From Desmodesmus armatus (taxonomy: Eukaryota; Chlorophyta; Chlorophyceae; Sphaeropleales; Scenedesmaceae): 64,000 bases of DNA. The notes beneath the pieces are model-generated. The model saw only the letters and a program-made list of their open reading frames with translations, was not told where the DNA came from and searched no databases. This document shows, piece after piece, positions 23,449-34,885 of this stretch (its first letter is position 1; each line of letters begins with the position of its first letter). The stretch spans positions 202,857 to 266,856 of the forward strand of contig VIIQ02000830.1 of NCBI GenBank assembly GCA_007449985.2, read 5' to 3'. The translations under genes and the position numbers were made by a program.

Positions 23449-26400
23449 ATGGCAGAGAAGGACGTGCTGGACAAGACTGTTCAATTCCTGCAGAAGCGGG
23501 AAGGCATAGACAAGGTACACCGTTATTGCAGAGACACCCAACGAGCCAACATGGCCCCTGCACCCCCTGCATCATGTCAGTTGCAGCTGCTGTTCAGGCC
23601 AGACTGAGCAGGGCAGTGCCTTTTCTGCTTGTCTGCAGGCTCTCAAGATCATTCGCTACACCTCCAGGCTGATTGCAGCTGTGAGTCCGCCAGGCAGTGA
23701 GCAGCGCAAGCGATTTGAGGCGCTGCAAGCCAGCGTGGGCACCAGCAGGTAAGCAATTGCTTTAGTGGTGGTGCCTTCTACAGCAGTTGGGATCTATGCA
23801 TGTGGACTCACCAAAACCAACTCATGTATACTCAAAGAAGATCTGTTTTTCAAATACTTTGGATACCGTAAGTCAGCTGCGATTGTGATACAGGCCATAC
23901 AGTCGGGGTCAGCAGCAGCAGGCATGAGCAGGGGTGGGCAGACGCGGTGCAAGCCCTTGCAGGCTTCATGCAATATGACAATAACAACCCCCCCCCCCCG
24001 TGCTGCCATGCTCTGTTCCCCATGGTGTCTCACACAGAAAGGCGTACCGCCTAGGCAAGTTCCTCCAGGACGTGAATGGGTTACGTAAGGTGCGGCTGGC
24101 TGGCGGTCACCTGGCAGTGCTGGAGCTGGTGGTGTACCTGGGGGAGGGAACATACTACTTCCTGGACCAATTCACATGGTGAGCACATTGGATGAGTAGC
24201 CCACAATGCAGCAAGAACCTGTTGTGACCCCCCCCCCCAAAAAAACAAGTGGTGCACTTGGCTTGTAACTAGCACCTACTACTTCCTGGACCAATTCACA
24301 TGGTGAGCACCTTGCTGAACAGCCCACACTGCAGCAACAACTGTCTAGGTGTGACACACACGCCGTCCTCCCCCCCCCCCCCAAAAAAACAAGTGGTGCA
24401 CTTGACTTGTAACCAGCACCTACTACTGCCTGGACCGATTCACATCGTGGGTCGCCCTGCAATTTGCTGTCACACTATGGGGCACCTCAGTTGAACAGCC
24501 CATATAGCAGCAATGTAGTGACTGGCTGGTGGGAGCTGGTGGTGTACCTGGGGGAGGGAACCTACTACTTCTTTGACCAATTCACATGGTGAGCACCTTG
24601 GCTGAACAGCCCACACTGCAGCAACATTGTCTAGTTGTGACACACGCGCCGCCCCCCCCCCCCCCCCCCCAGAAAAACAAGTGGTGCACTTTACTTGTAA
24701 CTAGCACCTACTACTTCCTGGACCAATTCAAGTGGTGAGCACCTTGCTGAACAGCCCACACTGCAGCAACAACTGTCTAGGTGTGACACACACGCCGTCC
24801 TTACCCCCCCCCCCAAAAAAAACAAGTGGTGCACTTGACTTGTAACCAGCACCTACTACTGCCTGGACCGATTCACATCGTGGGTCGCCCTGCAATTTGC
24901 TGTCACACTATGCGGCACCTCAGTTGAACAGCCCATATAGCAGCAATGTAGTGACTGGCTGGTGGGAGCTGGTGGTGTACCTGGGGGAGGGAACCTACTA
25001 CTTCTTTGACCAATTCACATGGTGAGCACCTTGGCTGAACAGCCCACACTGCAGCAACATTGTCTAGTTGTGACACACGCGCCGCCCCCCCCCCCCAGAA
25101 AAACAAGTGGTGCACTTTACTTGTAACTAGCACCTACTACTTCCTGGACCAGTTCACATGGTGAGCCGCGGACTGCACATTGCATTGCAAACCTGCTGGC
25201 ACACTGTTGTAACGATTGCGACAGCTTAGAGGTTGGACAGCTCACAATGCAGCAAGGTTGTATTTGACCTTTAGGAGTCGTCACAGCAGTACTTCCTGGA
25301 CCAATGCACATGGTGAGGCGCGCATCATGCTGCTGACATTGCAAGACGGAACAGTTTCTGCACCTCGGCTGTATTGCCCACAATGCAGCAAAATATGTCT
25401 AGTTGTGACACCCCTTCCCCCAAATAGTGGTACACACGACTTGCAACCAGCCATTGTATCTCAGCATGACAGCGGCGGTGTACCATATGAGTGAGAGATG
25501 GCATGTACCTTGATGCGGACAAGGCTGTAAGACATAAACTGTTGTGCGCATGTTGGTATAGACAGCCCCTACCCCTCCCCACTAGAGTGTGTTCATGGGC
25601 CACAACCATGTACGAAGGTGCAAACAGTGACCATCATATGCTGACCCTCCTCCCCCCCACCCCCACCCCGCCCCCCTCCCCTGCCACCCCCCCCCCCCCC
25701 GGGCGCGTTCGATGTATGTGCAGGTTGGTGAAGGCTGGCTTCCTGCATGTGAACAAGCAGCAGGAGTCAGCAGTGAGCAAGGCGTCCGCATGGGCTGAGG
25801 CTGTTGGCTACGTGGCCAACATCGTCCTCAGCACACACAAGCTGCAGCAGCTCAACCTGCAGGAGCAGCAGCTGCTGAAGAAGGTGCAGCAGCACTGCAG
25901 GGTGAGGAGGGCGGATGCGCGTAGATCTAGTAAACCCTGAACTCTAAGTCCCAACTCTAGACCCTATTAGACGGCGTCAGTCCGACGCCCTGGGTGGCGT
26001 GGACATCCCAGCTGCAGGCCACGTATGTACACCCAATTCCTTTCCCCTGTTCCTACAGTTTTGCAGGAGAGCTGGCAGCTTTGCAGCAGATCACAATCAT
26101 GCACATGCTCGGGGGCTGTGGCTGTGTGTGCATGCTGAACTGGGTGCTCAGCATGCCTTTGGTGCTGCCTGTGCAGGTGGATGGTGTGCGCAAAGACTTG
26201 CACCTTTGATTTTTCGTCCATGAACCACTGAGGGGCTTCATGCCAGAGGCTGTGCTTGCAAACTTGAGTGTCGAGAATGCTGTTGTATTTGCCTGACCCT
26301 GGTGCTGCCTGTGCAGTAGGATGGGTGTGACGTCAAAAACACTCAGACGCTGCAGGCTGTGAGACTGTGCTGCATGCTTGGGTGCTTGACCTGACTTTGG

Positions 26401-28168
26401 TGCTGCCTGTGCAAGAGGATGGTGTGATCGTCAAGTCATTGGCATTGACTTGACCTTCACACCATCATCCTGCACAGGCAGCACCGATGTCAGGTCAAGC
26501 ACCCAAGCATGCATAACCACTGCGATGCTTCAGGCCTGAGGCTATGCTTGCAAGCTTGTGTGCCGAGCATTCCTTCAAAGCTGTCTGTGCTGCCTGTACT
26601 ACATCTGCAGGAGGATGGTTCGTGTGAGGAACCGGGTCTGCTGCGTCAGTTGGAGCTGCTGCGCACCGCCAAGCTGATGCGGCTTGCCTTCATATGCCAG
26701 GACCTGGCAGACGGGCTCATGGCAGTCAATGACATCACAGGTGAATGTTGAATTTGGGTAGCTTAGGGGCCAGTTTAGGGCTGAGGTTGGAGGTACTTCC
26801 GCATGTGCCATAAGCTGGCGTAGCTGTAGGCTACGAATTCATGGCAGTCAATGACATCACAGGTAGGGTCACGGGCTTGAGTTGAGGTGTTGTTTCATCT
26901 ACTAGAAACGGTTTCAGGGGGGTAATTAGGGATGACGCGGAGGCAAATTTCCAAAAGGAGGAACCTGGCAGACGGGCTCATGGCAGTCAATGACATCACA
27001 GGTAGGGTCAAGGGCTTGAGTTGAGGTGTTGTTTCATCTACTAGAAACGGTTTCAGGGGGGTAATTAGGGATGACGCGGAGGCAAATTTCCAAAAGGAGG
27101 AACCTGGCAGACGGGCTCATGGCAGTCAATGACATCACAGGTAGGGTCAAGGGCTTGAGTTGAGGTGTTGTTTCATCTACTAGAAACGGTTTCAGGGGGG
27201 TGATTAGGGATGACGTGGAGGCAAATCTTCAAAAGGAGGAACCTGGCAGACGGGCTCATGGCAGTCAATGACATCACAGGTGAATGTTGATGGTTTGGCT
27301 TCAAGCTAGTGTAGCGTTTTGATCATTGGGCCTGTTTAGGTTGGAGGTTGCAGGTATTTCCTCATGCCAGGACCTGGCAGACGGGCTGATGGCAGTCAAC
27401 GACATCACAGGTGGGGTCAAGGGCTTGAATTGAGGCGAGTGCAGTTTCATCTAGTTTCAGGGGGGTAATTGGGGATGACGTGGAGGCCAATGTCCGAAAG
27501 GAGGGACCTGGCAGATGGGCTCATGGCAGTCAATGCTATCACAGGTGAATGCTGAATGGTTTGATTCAAAAAGCTAATGTAGCGTTTTGGTCATGGGGCC
27601 AGTTGAGGGTTGAGGTTGGAGGTATTTCCTCATGCCAGGACCTGGCAGACGGGCTCACGGCAGTCAATGACATCAGAGGTGAATTCAAATGGATTAGCTT
27701 GAGGCTAGTTTGTCGTTTTGATGTACGGGGCCGGCTCAGGGCTGAGGTTGGATGTGCTGTTGCACTATATTAATTTTTTAGTTGTTTTTTCAATTATTAA
27801 ATAATTAGTATTTAGTAATTATATTCTAATTTTTTGTATTTACTTGCCAGGACCTGCCAGATGGGCTCATGGCAGGCATCATCACCATGGGTGGGGCTGT
27901 TGGTGGGTGGGCGGGCGAATGGGCGCTGGGGAGCAGCTGTGGAAATCAGAGATGATCTTCTGAGCAGTGGGCGCAGCGGAGGCTAGCAATCTTGACAGTG
28001 CGGGTGTCAACGACACTTTGTGTCAGTGACAGCTGGGGTCGACCTTGGGGTTTTGTTTCTGCCTGCTGTGCAGACGGGCGCTACAAGGGCTTCAACCATC
28101 CTGTGGTGCTCAGCTGTGCTGGCCTCTTATCAGCAGCAGTCAGCACGTACAAGTACTGGGGCACGTGA
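23449..28168 (+). CDS. PEX11: Peroxisomal membrane protein PEX11 (6 exons)
   Basis: Shapes and elongates the peroxisomal membrane during peroxisome division. Exons: 23449-23514, 23639-23748, 24038-24178, 25724-25901, 26611-26740, 28074-28168; phases agree throughout and give 239 aa, normal for the family. The N-terminal amphipathic part reads [20 protein letters not shown]. The middle has [14 protein letters not shown] and [20 protein letters not shown]. Then come [10 protein letters not shown], a Gln-rich helix, and [20 protein letters not shown] before [10 protein letters not shown]. The end, [26 protein letters not shown], is the C-terminal membrane segment with a short tail, as in PEX11. 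The coding part is about 0.7 kb of a 4.7-kb gene, because introns 3 to 5 are swollen by repeated exon edges. The gene is divergent from the SDR gene. Confidence 0.92.
24235..25320 (+). repeat. Repeated exon-3 ends in PEX11 intron 3
   Basis: Eight copies of the end of exon 3 with its donor follow the real one, near 24270, 24417, 24538, 24703, 24850, 24968, 25133 and 25288. The best ones (24538 and 24968) keep 55-60 bases, reading [20 protein letters not shown] followed by GTGAGC. Superimposed is a larger tandem duplication of about 433 bp, with 24301 onwards nearly identical to 24734 onwards. Poly-C then AAAAAACAAGTGGTGCACTT separates the copies. Confidence 0.88.
26150..26430 (+). repeat. Degenerate copies of PEX11 exon-5 acceptor edge
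   Basis: GTGCTGCCTGTGCAGGTGGATGG-like segments (near 26160, 26302 and 26400) resemble TGCCTGTACTACATCTGCAG|GAGGATGG at the real exon 5 start (26611). The copies lie upstream of the acceptor, as with other acceptor-side duplications here. The last copy forms one arm of the 26372-26512 hairpin. Confidence 0.6.
26372..26512. other. Near-perfect 67-nt-arm hairpin in PEX11 intron 4
   Basis: The left arm begins GCATGCTTGGGTGCTTGACC and the right arm ends with its exact complement. About 60 of 67 positions pair, with a loop of about 7 nt (TTGGCAT). Length and pairing match green-algal small-RNA precursors and also a young inverted duplication of the local acceptor repeat. Confidence 0.8.
26830..27895 (+). 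repeat. Repeated exon-5 ends in PEX11 intron 5
   Basis: The exon 5 end plus donor (GACCTGGCAGACGGGCTCAT then GGCAGTCAATGACATCACAG and GT) recurs near 26838, 26965, 27103, 27242, 27369, 27507, 27638 and 27850. The middle units form an array with a ~137-bp period and are nearly identical. All contain a GTAGG, GTGAA or similar donor after the copy, but none is followed by new exon sequence. Confidence 0.9.
27767..27827. repeat. AT-rich element, copy A
   Basis: A 61-bp A+T block is shared with 42901-42956: ATATTAATTTTTT, a T-rich spacer, then a 32-nt identical core ending in ATTATATTCT. Both copies lie in the last intron of a plus-strand gene, just after an array of repeated exon ends. Confidence 0.8.
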
Positions 28169-29829
28169 GGCCGCATGCAGCCTGGCCACAGGACCGCAGC
28201 GCAGTGTATTCACAGGCTTATGCCAGTGTACCACCAAGCTGTAGCCATGTGCTGCAACTTCAGCAGCTGCAGCCCACACCATCACCACCCAAATCAACTG
28301 GTACAGCCAGCAGCGCACCAGCAGGGAGCAGCAGGCTGGCGCCTTACCAGGCGTCTGCAACTGCATGCAGCCTGCTGGCACTGAGCAGCACGCCAGCTTT
28401 GGCAGACTGCAATAGGACGCTGCAGGAAGCATGATGCTGTTGCCTCAGGCACATTGAAGACATAGCTTCTCAAAGACCGTCGCATGCTGCCTATGTGGCA
28501 GACATCAGGGTGGTGCATGCTGCACGCCTTTTTGGGCCCCTTTTTGGTTGCAGGAGGCATGTCAGTTTGCACGTCATCTTGTAGTACCACAGCCTTGCAG
28601 GTCGGCATGGCATCTGTTGCTCCTTTACTTCTGCATGTGACTGTATGCAGAGTGTCAAGACTGCCAAGGTCTTGTATCCAGAGTTTTTAGGCAGTGTCAC
28701 TTGACACTCCTTTGGATGGTTCAGTGGTGCCGCACCACAAGTGGCACGGCGCTATGAGTGATTGTTTTGGTTTCCTTTCTTCCTCTGGTGTTACGTGCCC
28801 TATGAGCCTTATTTGGCTCCTGAAAGGGCAGTCAGGGGGGGGCCCTGACCTAGTAGTTGTGGTAGGGGAGGTTGGATTTGAAAGGACTGGATACTAGCTC
28901 TGCAAGAGCTGCTTTTAGATGGGCAGCGTTTATGAGTTGTTAGGCTGGGCTCCCCTTGGCTAGCTGGGGTGCCCATGGCAACAACGTTGCAGTGTTGACA
29001 CAGTGTGCAGACAGAGAACGTGTGTATGCTGCAACACTGCAGCTCAGGTGTGTCGCATTACAGCTGGGCATGCATGGAAGATTGTGTGTTGTCGAGCCAA
29101 CCCTGCATGCAGTGCGGCCCGCAAGTGCCCAGAGCAGGTTCAATTTCTGCTGAGCCCGTCTTCGGCATGAACATGAACATGAGCGCATCTGTATGATCAC
29201 ACAAGCAGGCTTGCTGAACACACCATGCTCAGCAACATACCGGCTTGAGTTGCGCAAGGACCGTCACCATTCTGAATGAGCGAGACACACCACTGTTTCA
29301 AACAGTGGCCGCTCAGCTGGCGGCACACCATGATGAATGCCTGACTCTGTCAGCATCCTTTGCTACCATCATACAAGGCGCCACAACGCCAAGTCCTTTT
29401 TGCAATATGGCATCAATGCAGCAAGCTGTGCTGCTGTTGCAAAAGCATGTCCGTGATGGAACCAGCCTGAATCAGCCCTGCAGTAGAGTGAGACATGCCG
29501 AACAAAGCCACGCTGGCCCCACAATGCACATGCAATGCGTTGGGATACAAAGGGGTGCATCCGTGTCCTTCCTTCAGTGCAATACGCACAAATCAACCAT
29601 GCAGTACAGTGCAAACAACAAGAGCGGTGCAGCAATAACACGCACACAATCTGAATGACGCAGATGCAACAAAAGTTTGTTGCAGGTAATTCACAGCACG
29701 GCTGCCTACTAGGTGTAGTACTGTACACAACAGCAGGGCTCTCTGGCGCCTGACACAGGAACATATTCAAACTCAGCATCACACTTCCGCCACTGTGATG
29801 AACACACTTCAGCTACCACCCCTCACACG
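28169..29829. other. No gene recognised
   Basis: Between the PEX11 stop and the OPR stop, which face each other (convergent genes). It should contain both 3' UTRs. Open frames here have no family resemblance. Confidence 0.5.
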
Positions 29830-29993
29830 TCAGCGTGCTAGTGTTGCCAGTGCCTGCTGAGCAGACTGCTTGTCAGGCCACACATTGTACACAGCTGTCT
29901 CCAGCCAAGGCCACACAGCCAGCGCATCGCCGCCGCCGCTGCTGCCGCTGCTGCTGCCGCCGCCGCCGCTGCTGCCGCTGCTGCTGCCGCCGC

Positions 29994-30030
<37 letters not shown>

Positions 30031-30056
30031 GCTGCTGGGGAAATTGTAAGCACCTC

Positions 30057-30092
<36 letters not shown>

Positions 30093-30386
30093 AGTCCCAG
30101 GACACCCCTCGATCCCCTCCTGCTGCCGCCGCTGCTGCTGCTGCGTGCTGGGCCCTATACCACAGCTTGCGCTGTACAGCAGGAGTGAGCATCTGCTGTG
30201 CCCTCAGGCCGTACAGCACCCGCTGCAGACACACGTGCATCCAACTCCGCTCCACGCGAGCAGACAGCGCCATACTGCGCCGCATGCTTGCACCACCGCG
30301 GCTGCTGCCGCTGGCAGCCTGCACTCTCCTGATGAAACGCCTCCTGATGCCAGACAGGGTGCCGTCACCATTGCCGCTGCCGCTGC

Positions 30387-30449
<63 letters not shown>

Positions 30450-30967
30450 GTTCAGCAAGAGAATGTGCCAGAGGGTGGTTGAGATCACCAAGAGGTACGA
30501 AGCCAGCCTGACCCAGCAGCTGCTGCATGCGAGCCATAGCAACAGCGAGCCACACAGGCGACAGCGGCAACCCCAGCTGCCCCGCCGCCTGCAGTACATT
30601 GGCAATACTGATGAGGTTCGCCCCCGGCAGCAGCTGCAGTGAGACGGCCTGCATGTGCTGAACCCAGTCCTGGGGGAGGTCTAAACCCTGAGGCAGTTGG
30701 GACCCTACTGCTGCCAGGCCTGTGAGGGTTTTGTCCAGGGTCAGGGGGTCTAGGGCGGCGAGGACTGCAGGGTGGCGGCTTGCTGTGAAGTAAGCTGAGA
30801 GCCATGCGTTGCTGGGAATGCGACCTGCACAAAAGGGGCGTGAGCAGCGTGGGCAGCACATAAAGGAAGTCAGCAATGATGAAGCGCCGCACATGCCATA
30901 TGTGTCACATGCGTGCGGTGTACACAACACACTGATGTAAGCAGGACCAGGCATCACTGGGGATATA

Positions 30968-31005
<38 letters not shown>

Positions 31006-32673
31006 CTATTATTATTATTAATTATTTTTAATTATTTTTTATTTTATATATAATATAAATAATATATATATTATGTGACCTGCAGGATGCCAAGAGGGAT
31101 GCCTCGCCTCTCTCAAGCGGAGAGCAGGGGCAGCAGATACACCAGAGTCAAGGTGGGACACACGTGCCTGACCACACTTGCAACATGTGATGCATGCGGT
31201 GTACACACAACACATTGACGAAAGCTGGACCATATGCTGCAAAAGGAGTGTAGGCTTCAAACAGACGGCCAAGCAGCCTGTGACTGTAATTATATCTACC
31301 ATACTTCAATGCACTGAGTGTATGTGCCACCTTCCCTCAAAATGCACGAATTCAGCACAACTAAATGCCTCCCATCCCATACCTGTAGGTGCCGTCTGAG
31401 CCAGCGCGTCCCAAATGAGCCCGTAGCCCCGGGCCGTGACCTCACCCCGTGACATGGCCCCCTGTGACGCCACCCACCACTCCCTCATCCAGTGAGAGGG
31501 CGCCCCTGGCCCAGCTGCACAGCACACCACAGCATGAGCGCCAGCTGCTGACCCCCCGCTGCCTGCAGCAACCCCTGCCTGCTCTCACCCCACCACACTT
31601 CTAGCCACTCAGCAGGGGGGATATGCCGCAACCACACCAGCCCCACCCACAAAGCACTCGCCTCAACAGGCCGGAACAGCGGAAGGTACCCTGCTGCTGC
31701 TGCCAACACCCCATCCACCCAGCGGCCGGGCAGCTGCACCCCCAAAACCCCACACGACCACAGCAGCAGGGCTAAACCCTGGGGCTAAGTGACCCCCGAG
31801 CTGCCAGCCGACCCCCCTGCTGTAGCAGCGCATGTGTAGAGGCCGCACATGGCCGGAATCGAAGCCGCGCCAGCGCCCACAGCAGCGGCGGCAACTCTTT
31901 GGCGGATAGATACGACGCTACAGCCCCTGCCCGAGCTGTGAATGCTGCTAGCCACTCAGCAGGGGGAGGGACACACATATGGGCGAGACCCCAGGCTGCC
32001 ATGGCTACGTCCTGTGGCCCTGCTGCTGGTAGGGACTCCTGCATGGCGGCAAACCAGGCGCCGAGCCAGGATGCGTCCGGCGGGATTTGAAGGCGGGCGC
32101 AGGACCACATCAGCACAGCCAAGCCCCGGGGGGTGAGGGCCTGGGACTCCATTGCTGCTGCTGTAGCTGACAGCAGGCCGGCGGCTGAGCCTGGCGGCAC
32201 CACCATACGGCTACTGCTGCTGCTGCTGCTGGTGGTGGGGGTGGTGGTGCGAGTGCTCTTTTTGTCCCAGGTTGCAGCAGCCCAGAGCAGCAGCAGCAGG
32301 CCCTGTGAGCTGAGGTCTGGGAGGTGGGGTGTGAGGCAGCACAGCACATGCTGCAGCAGTGCACCACTGCTGCTGCTGCTGCTGCTGCTGTCACCACCAC
32401 CCTGCGGGCTGCTGCTGCTGCTGCTGCTGCTGGTGGTGAAGAAGTGCTGGTCCTCTGCATGCTGCATGTACTGCTGCTGCTGCTGAGGCAGCACTTGGGA
32501 CTGTTGTACTGCTGCTACAACATCGCTGATGTCAGTGGCCCCCTTGGCCAGTGACCACAGCATGATGATCACCTGGCGGGGGTTGGCCGCTAGCCGCTCC
32601 CGCTGCTGCTGATTCTGCTGCTGCTGATCCTGCTGCTGCTGCTGCTGCTCCAGCCTGGCAGCGTCACCACTAC

Positions 32674-32740
<67 letters not shown>

Positions 32741-34221
32741 AGCGGCATACTGCTGCTGCTGCTGCTGCTGAGGCACCAAGCTGGCGGCCATGTCCTGTAG
32801 TGCTGCCCCTGCCCGCTGCAGCAGTACTGTTGGAGGGTCAGCTTCCTCCAAATGTGCGATTGACCAACAGATGCTGGTGACACTAGCAGCAGACAGGGTG
32901 TCCCACAGCTCAACTGCTGCCAGCAGCAACTGATCCAGCAGGTGCTGCTGCTGTTGCTGCTGCTGCTCCTGCTGCTCTTCAGGATCAGCTTCTGTCACTA
33001 CAGTGATACCGTCTGGATCGTACCAGCCTCCAGAAGCGCTTGCAGACTGCTGCTGCTGCTGCTGCTGCAGTGTGTGCCACCTGCTGCTGCCCCCACGGTA
33101 GCTGGCAGCAGCAGCAGCAGCGCTGATGAGCCGCATTTGTTTCCGCTGCTGCTTCAGCAGCGGCACTACTGCTGTCACTGAAAAGTCACTGGCATCCATA
33201 CCTGCTGCTCCACCCCAATCATGCAGCCAGCCATCCTCACCACCATCATCACCATCACCATTATGATCATCAGTAGGGTCGATATTGCTGTCAGGGTCCT
33301 GCGTAAACCCCACTGCTGCTGACACTGCTGCTGCGGTGTCTGCAGCCCGCTGCGCAGCCCCCAGCCGCACCAGCCGTGCGAGTGCAGCAGCTATGTGAAT
33401 GCCATTGAGACAGCGGCACTCCTGAGCCACCAGCAGAACGTCAGCAATGTCGAACGCACTGCTGGTGCTGTCGCGCAGGATTGCGGTCAGCTTTCGCGCC
33501 AAGAGGGCAGTGTCTGTGGGGTCCGGCTGCTGCTGCTGCTGCTGCTGCGGGTACGCGCCGTGCTGCTGCTGCTGCTGCTGCTGCGAGTATGCGCCGTACT
33601 GCTGCTGCTGCTGCTGCTGCTGCTGCAGGTAAGCGCTGTACTGCAGGTGCATGTGCAGCAGCTGCTTGAGGTAGCGCTTCAACCGTGGCTGCTGCTGCTG
33701 CTGCTGCTGGTATGGGTGCTGCTGCTGCTGGTAAGTGTACTGTTGCTGCTGCTGCTGCTGGTGTGGGTGCTGTTGGTTGTGGGTGTCTGGTTGCTGCTGA
33801 GGTGGGGTGCTGTCGTGCCGGGTGTGCTGCTGTGAAGGGCTGGGGGCCCGCAGACCTGCAGCACTGGTACCCCGGGTATGTGTCTGCATCGCCCTCGGTG
33901 TTGGCAGCCGCTGCTGCTGCTGCTGCTGCTGCTGGCAGCTGGGTGTGTGGCCCAAGTGCAGGCAGCATCAAAGACATGCTGGGTTGCTGCCGATGGCGCT
34001 GCTGCTGCTGCAGCACAAGCAGCCTGACACCGAGTTGGACGCTTGGGGTGATAGTACGGCGCGTAAGGAGCCGGATGCTGCTGCTGCTGCAGTTTGCTGC
34101 TGCTTATGCTGTGGAGCACAGCGGACTCCAGCTGTCTCAGGTTGTGGACAGGTGTGCTGCTGGTACCATGCCAGAAGGGGGCTTGCTGACATGCGCCAGC
34201 TGAACCTAGGCTGGAACGCAT
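29830..34221 (-). CDS. OPR (octotricopeptide repeat) protein with polyQ/S/A tracts; frame interrupted
   Basis: Probable organelle RNA-binding factor. OPR-type units recur on the minus strand, for example ALTPRGLAVLMWSCARL, PPDASWLGAWFAAMQE, LPPLLWALARLRFRP, IPPAEWLEVW and IPSNAWLSAYFTA, with the P-x-x-W and LLWALA-type signatures. The main frame runs from about 33955 to 31785. The repeat pattern then continues in another frame to about 31507, and in a third to the donor at 31383. Exon 2 (30824-29830) ends with ...QQALATLAR. Both frame changes sit at four-base runs (31781-31784 and 31503-31506), and adding one base restores the repeat consensus at each. No RAP domain was seen. The N-terminus is uncertain: ATG 34221 starts a plausible targeting-like sequence (MRSSLGSAGACQQAPFWHG), but in a different frame. 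CAG/CTG runs insert long polyQ, polyS and polyA. Assembly error or pseudogene are both possible. Confidence 0.72.
30376..30447 (-). repeat. CTG/CAG triplet tract encoding poly-Ser in OPR exon 2
   Basis: A nearly pure triplet run, CCGCTG then CTG, encodes Ser in the OPR frame. Similar runs occur at 29936-30030, 30059-30091, 32676-32742 (polyA/Q), 33527-33626 and 33911-33932. Such tracts are expansion-prone. Confidence 0.9.
30961..31075. repeat. AT-rich island in OPR intron
   Basis: (AT)n, ATT triplets and TTATATATAA stretches occur within the only clear intron of the OPR gene, in sharp contrast with the surrounding composition. Confidence 0.9.
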
Positions 34222-34885
34222 ACTGACAGGACGCTACTTGTACAGCTGCAGGCCCCGTGACGTAACCGGATCAAGGCCCTGCTCCTGCGCTACTGTGCTG
34301 CACTTCTGCTGCTGCTACTGCTGCTGCTGCTGCTGCTGCCAACTATTACAGCCACTAGCTGACAGTCGAGTGCCCAGCGCAGGCTTGAAAGACATACAGA
34401 TTGCTTGACATCATGAAAGCTTCATCACAACGAATGTTGACAGCCTGTGGCCCTGCACCTGCTTGATGGGTGTGGTGCTGCTTTGTGTGGCACCAGGAGT
34501 TGCAGGCAGCCTGGTGCAGACCATTCTTAGTGAGCTGAACGTGATTTGAAACAAGTTCTGTGCGATCATTCGTGAAAATCATGAGGAGGTACTCATCAAC
34601 ATTAGTCATCTTTTCTGGTGCAACACCCAGTCAAGAGGTCAACGCGGCTCGGCCAGATACCTTTTCACAGCTGTCAGTAGAAGTGCGTTATCCCACTTCG
34701 AAGGTGAGGAAGTGCGAAGTAGTCCCACTTTGGCGCTGCTGGTCCCAATTCTGCTGATCGAGCAGCTGCAAGCGCTCTTTGAGGTGTTCAAGTAATACTT
34801 TGTACATAAACACTCAAAATGCGACTACCAGCTGGGCCTGGCTCGACTGAGAACGAGCTTCTGCTGGTGTGTTCTGCTGTTGCAG
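34222..34885. promoter_or_regulatory. Shared 5' region of OPR and aldolase genes
   Basis: About 660 bp lie between outward-facing starts. A CTG run (34309-34338) sits on the OPR side. A 5'-UTR intron for the aldolase is possible, since TGTTGCAG immediately precedes its ATG at 34886. No TATA box was recognised. Confidence 0.45.
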
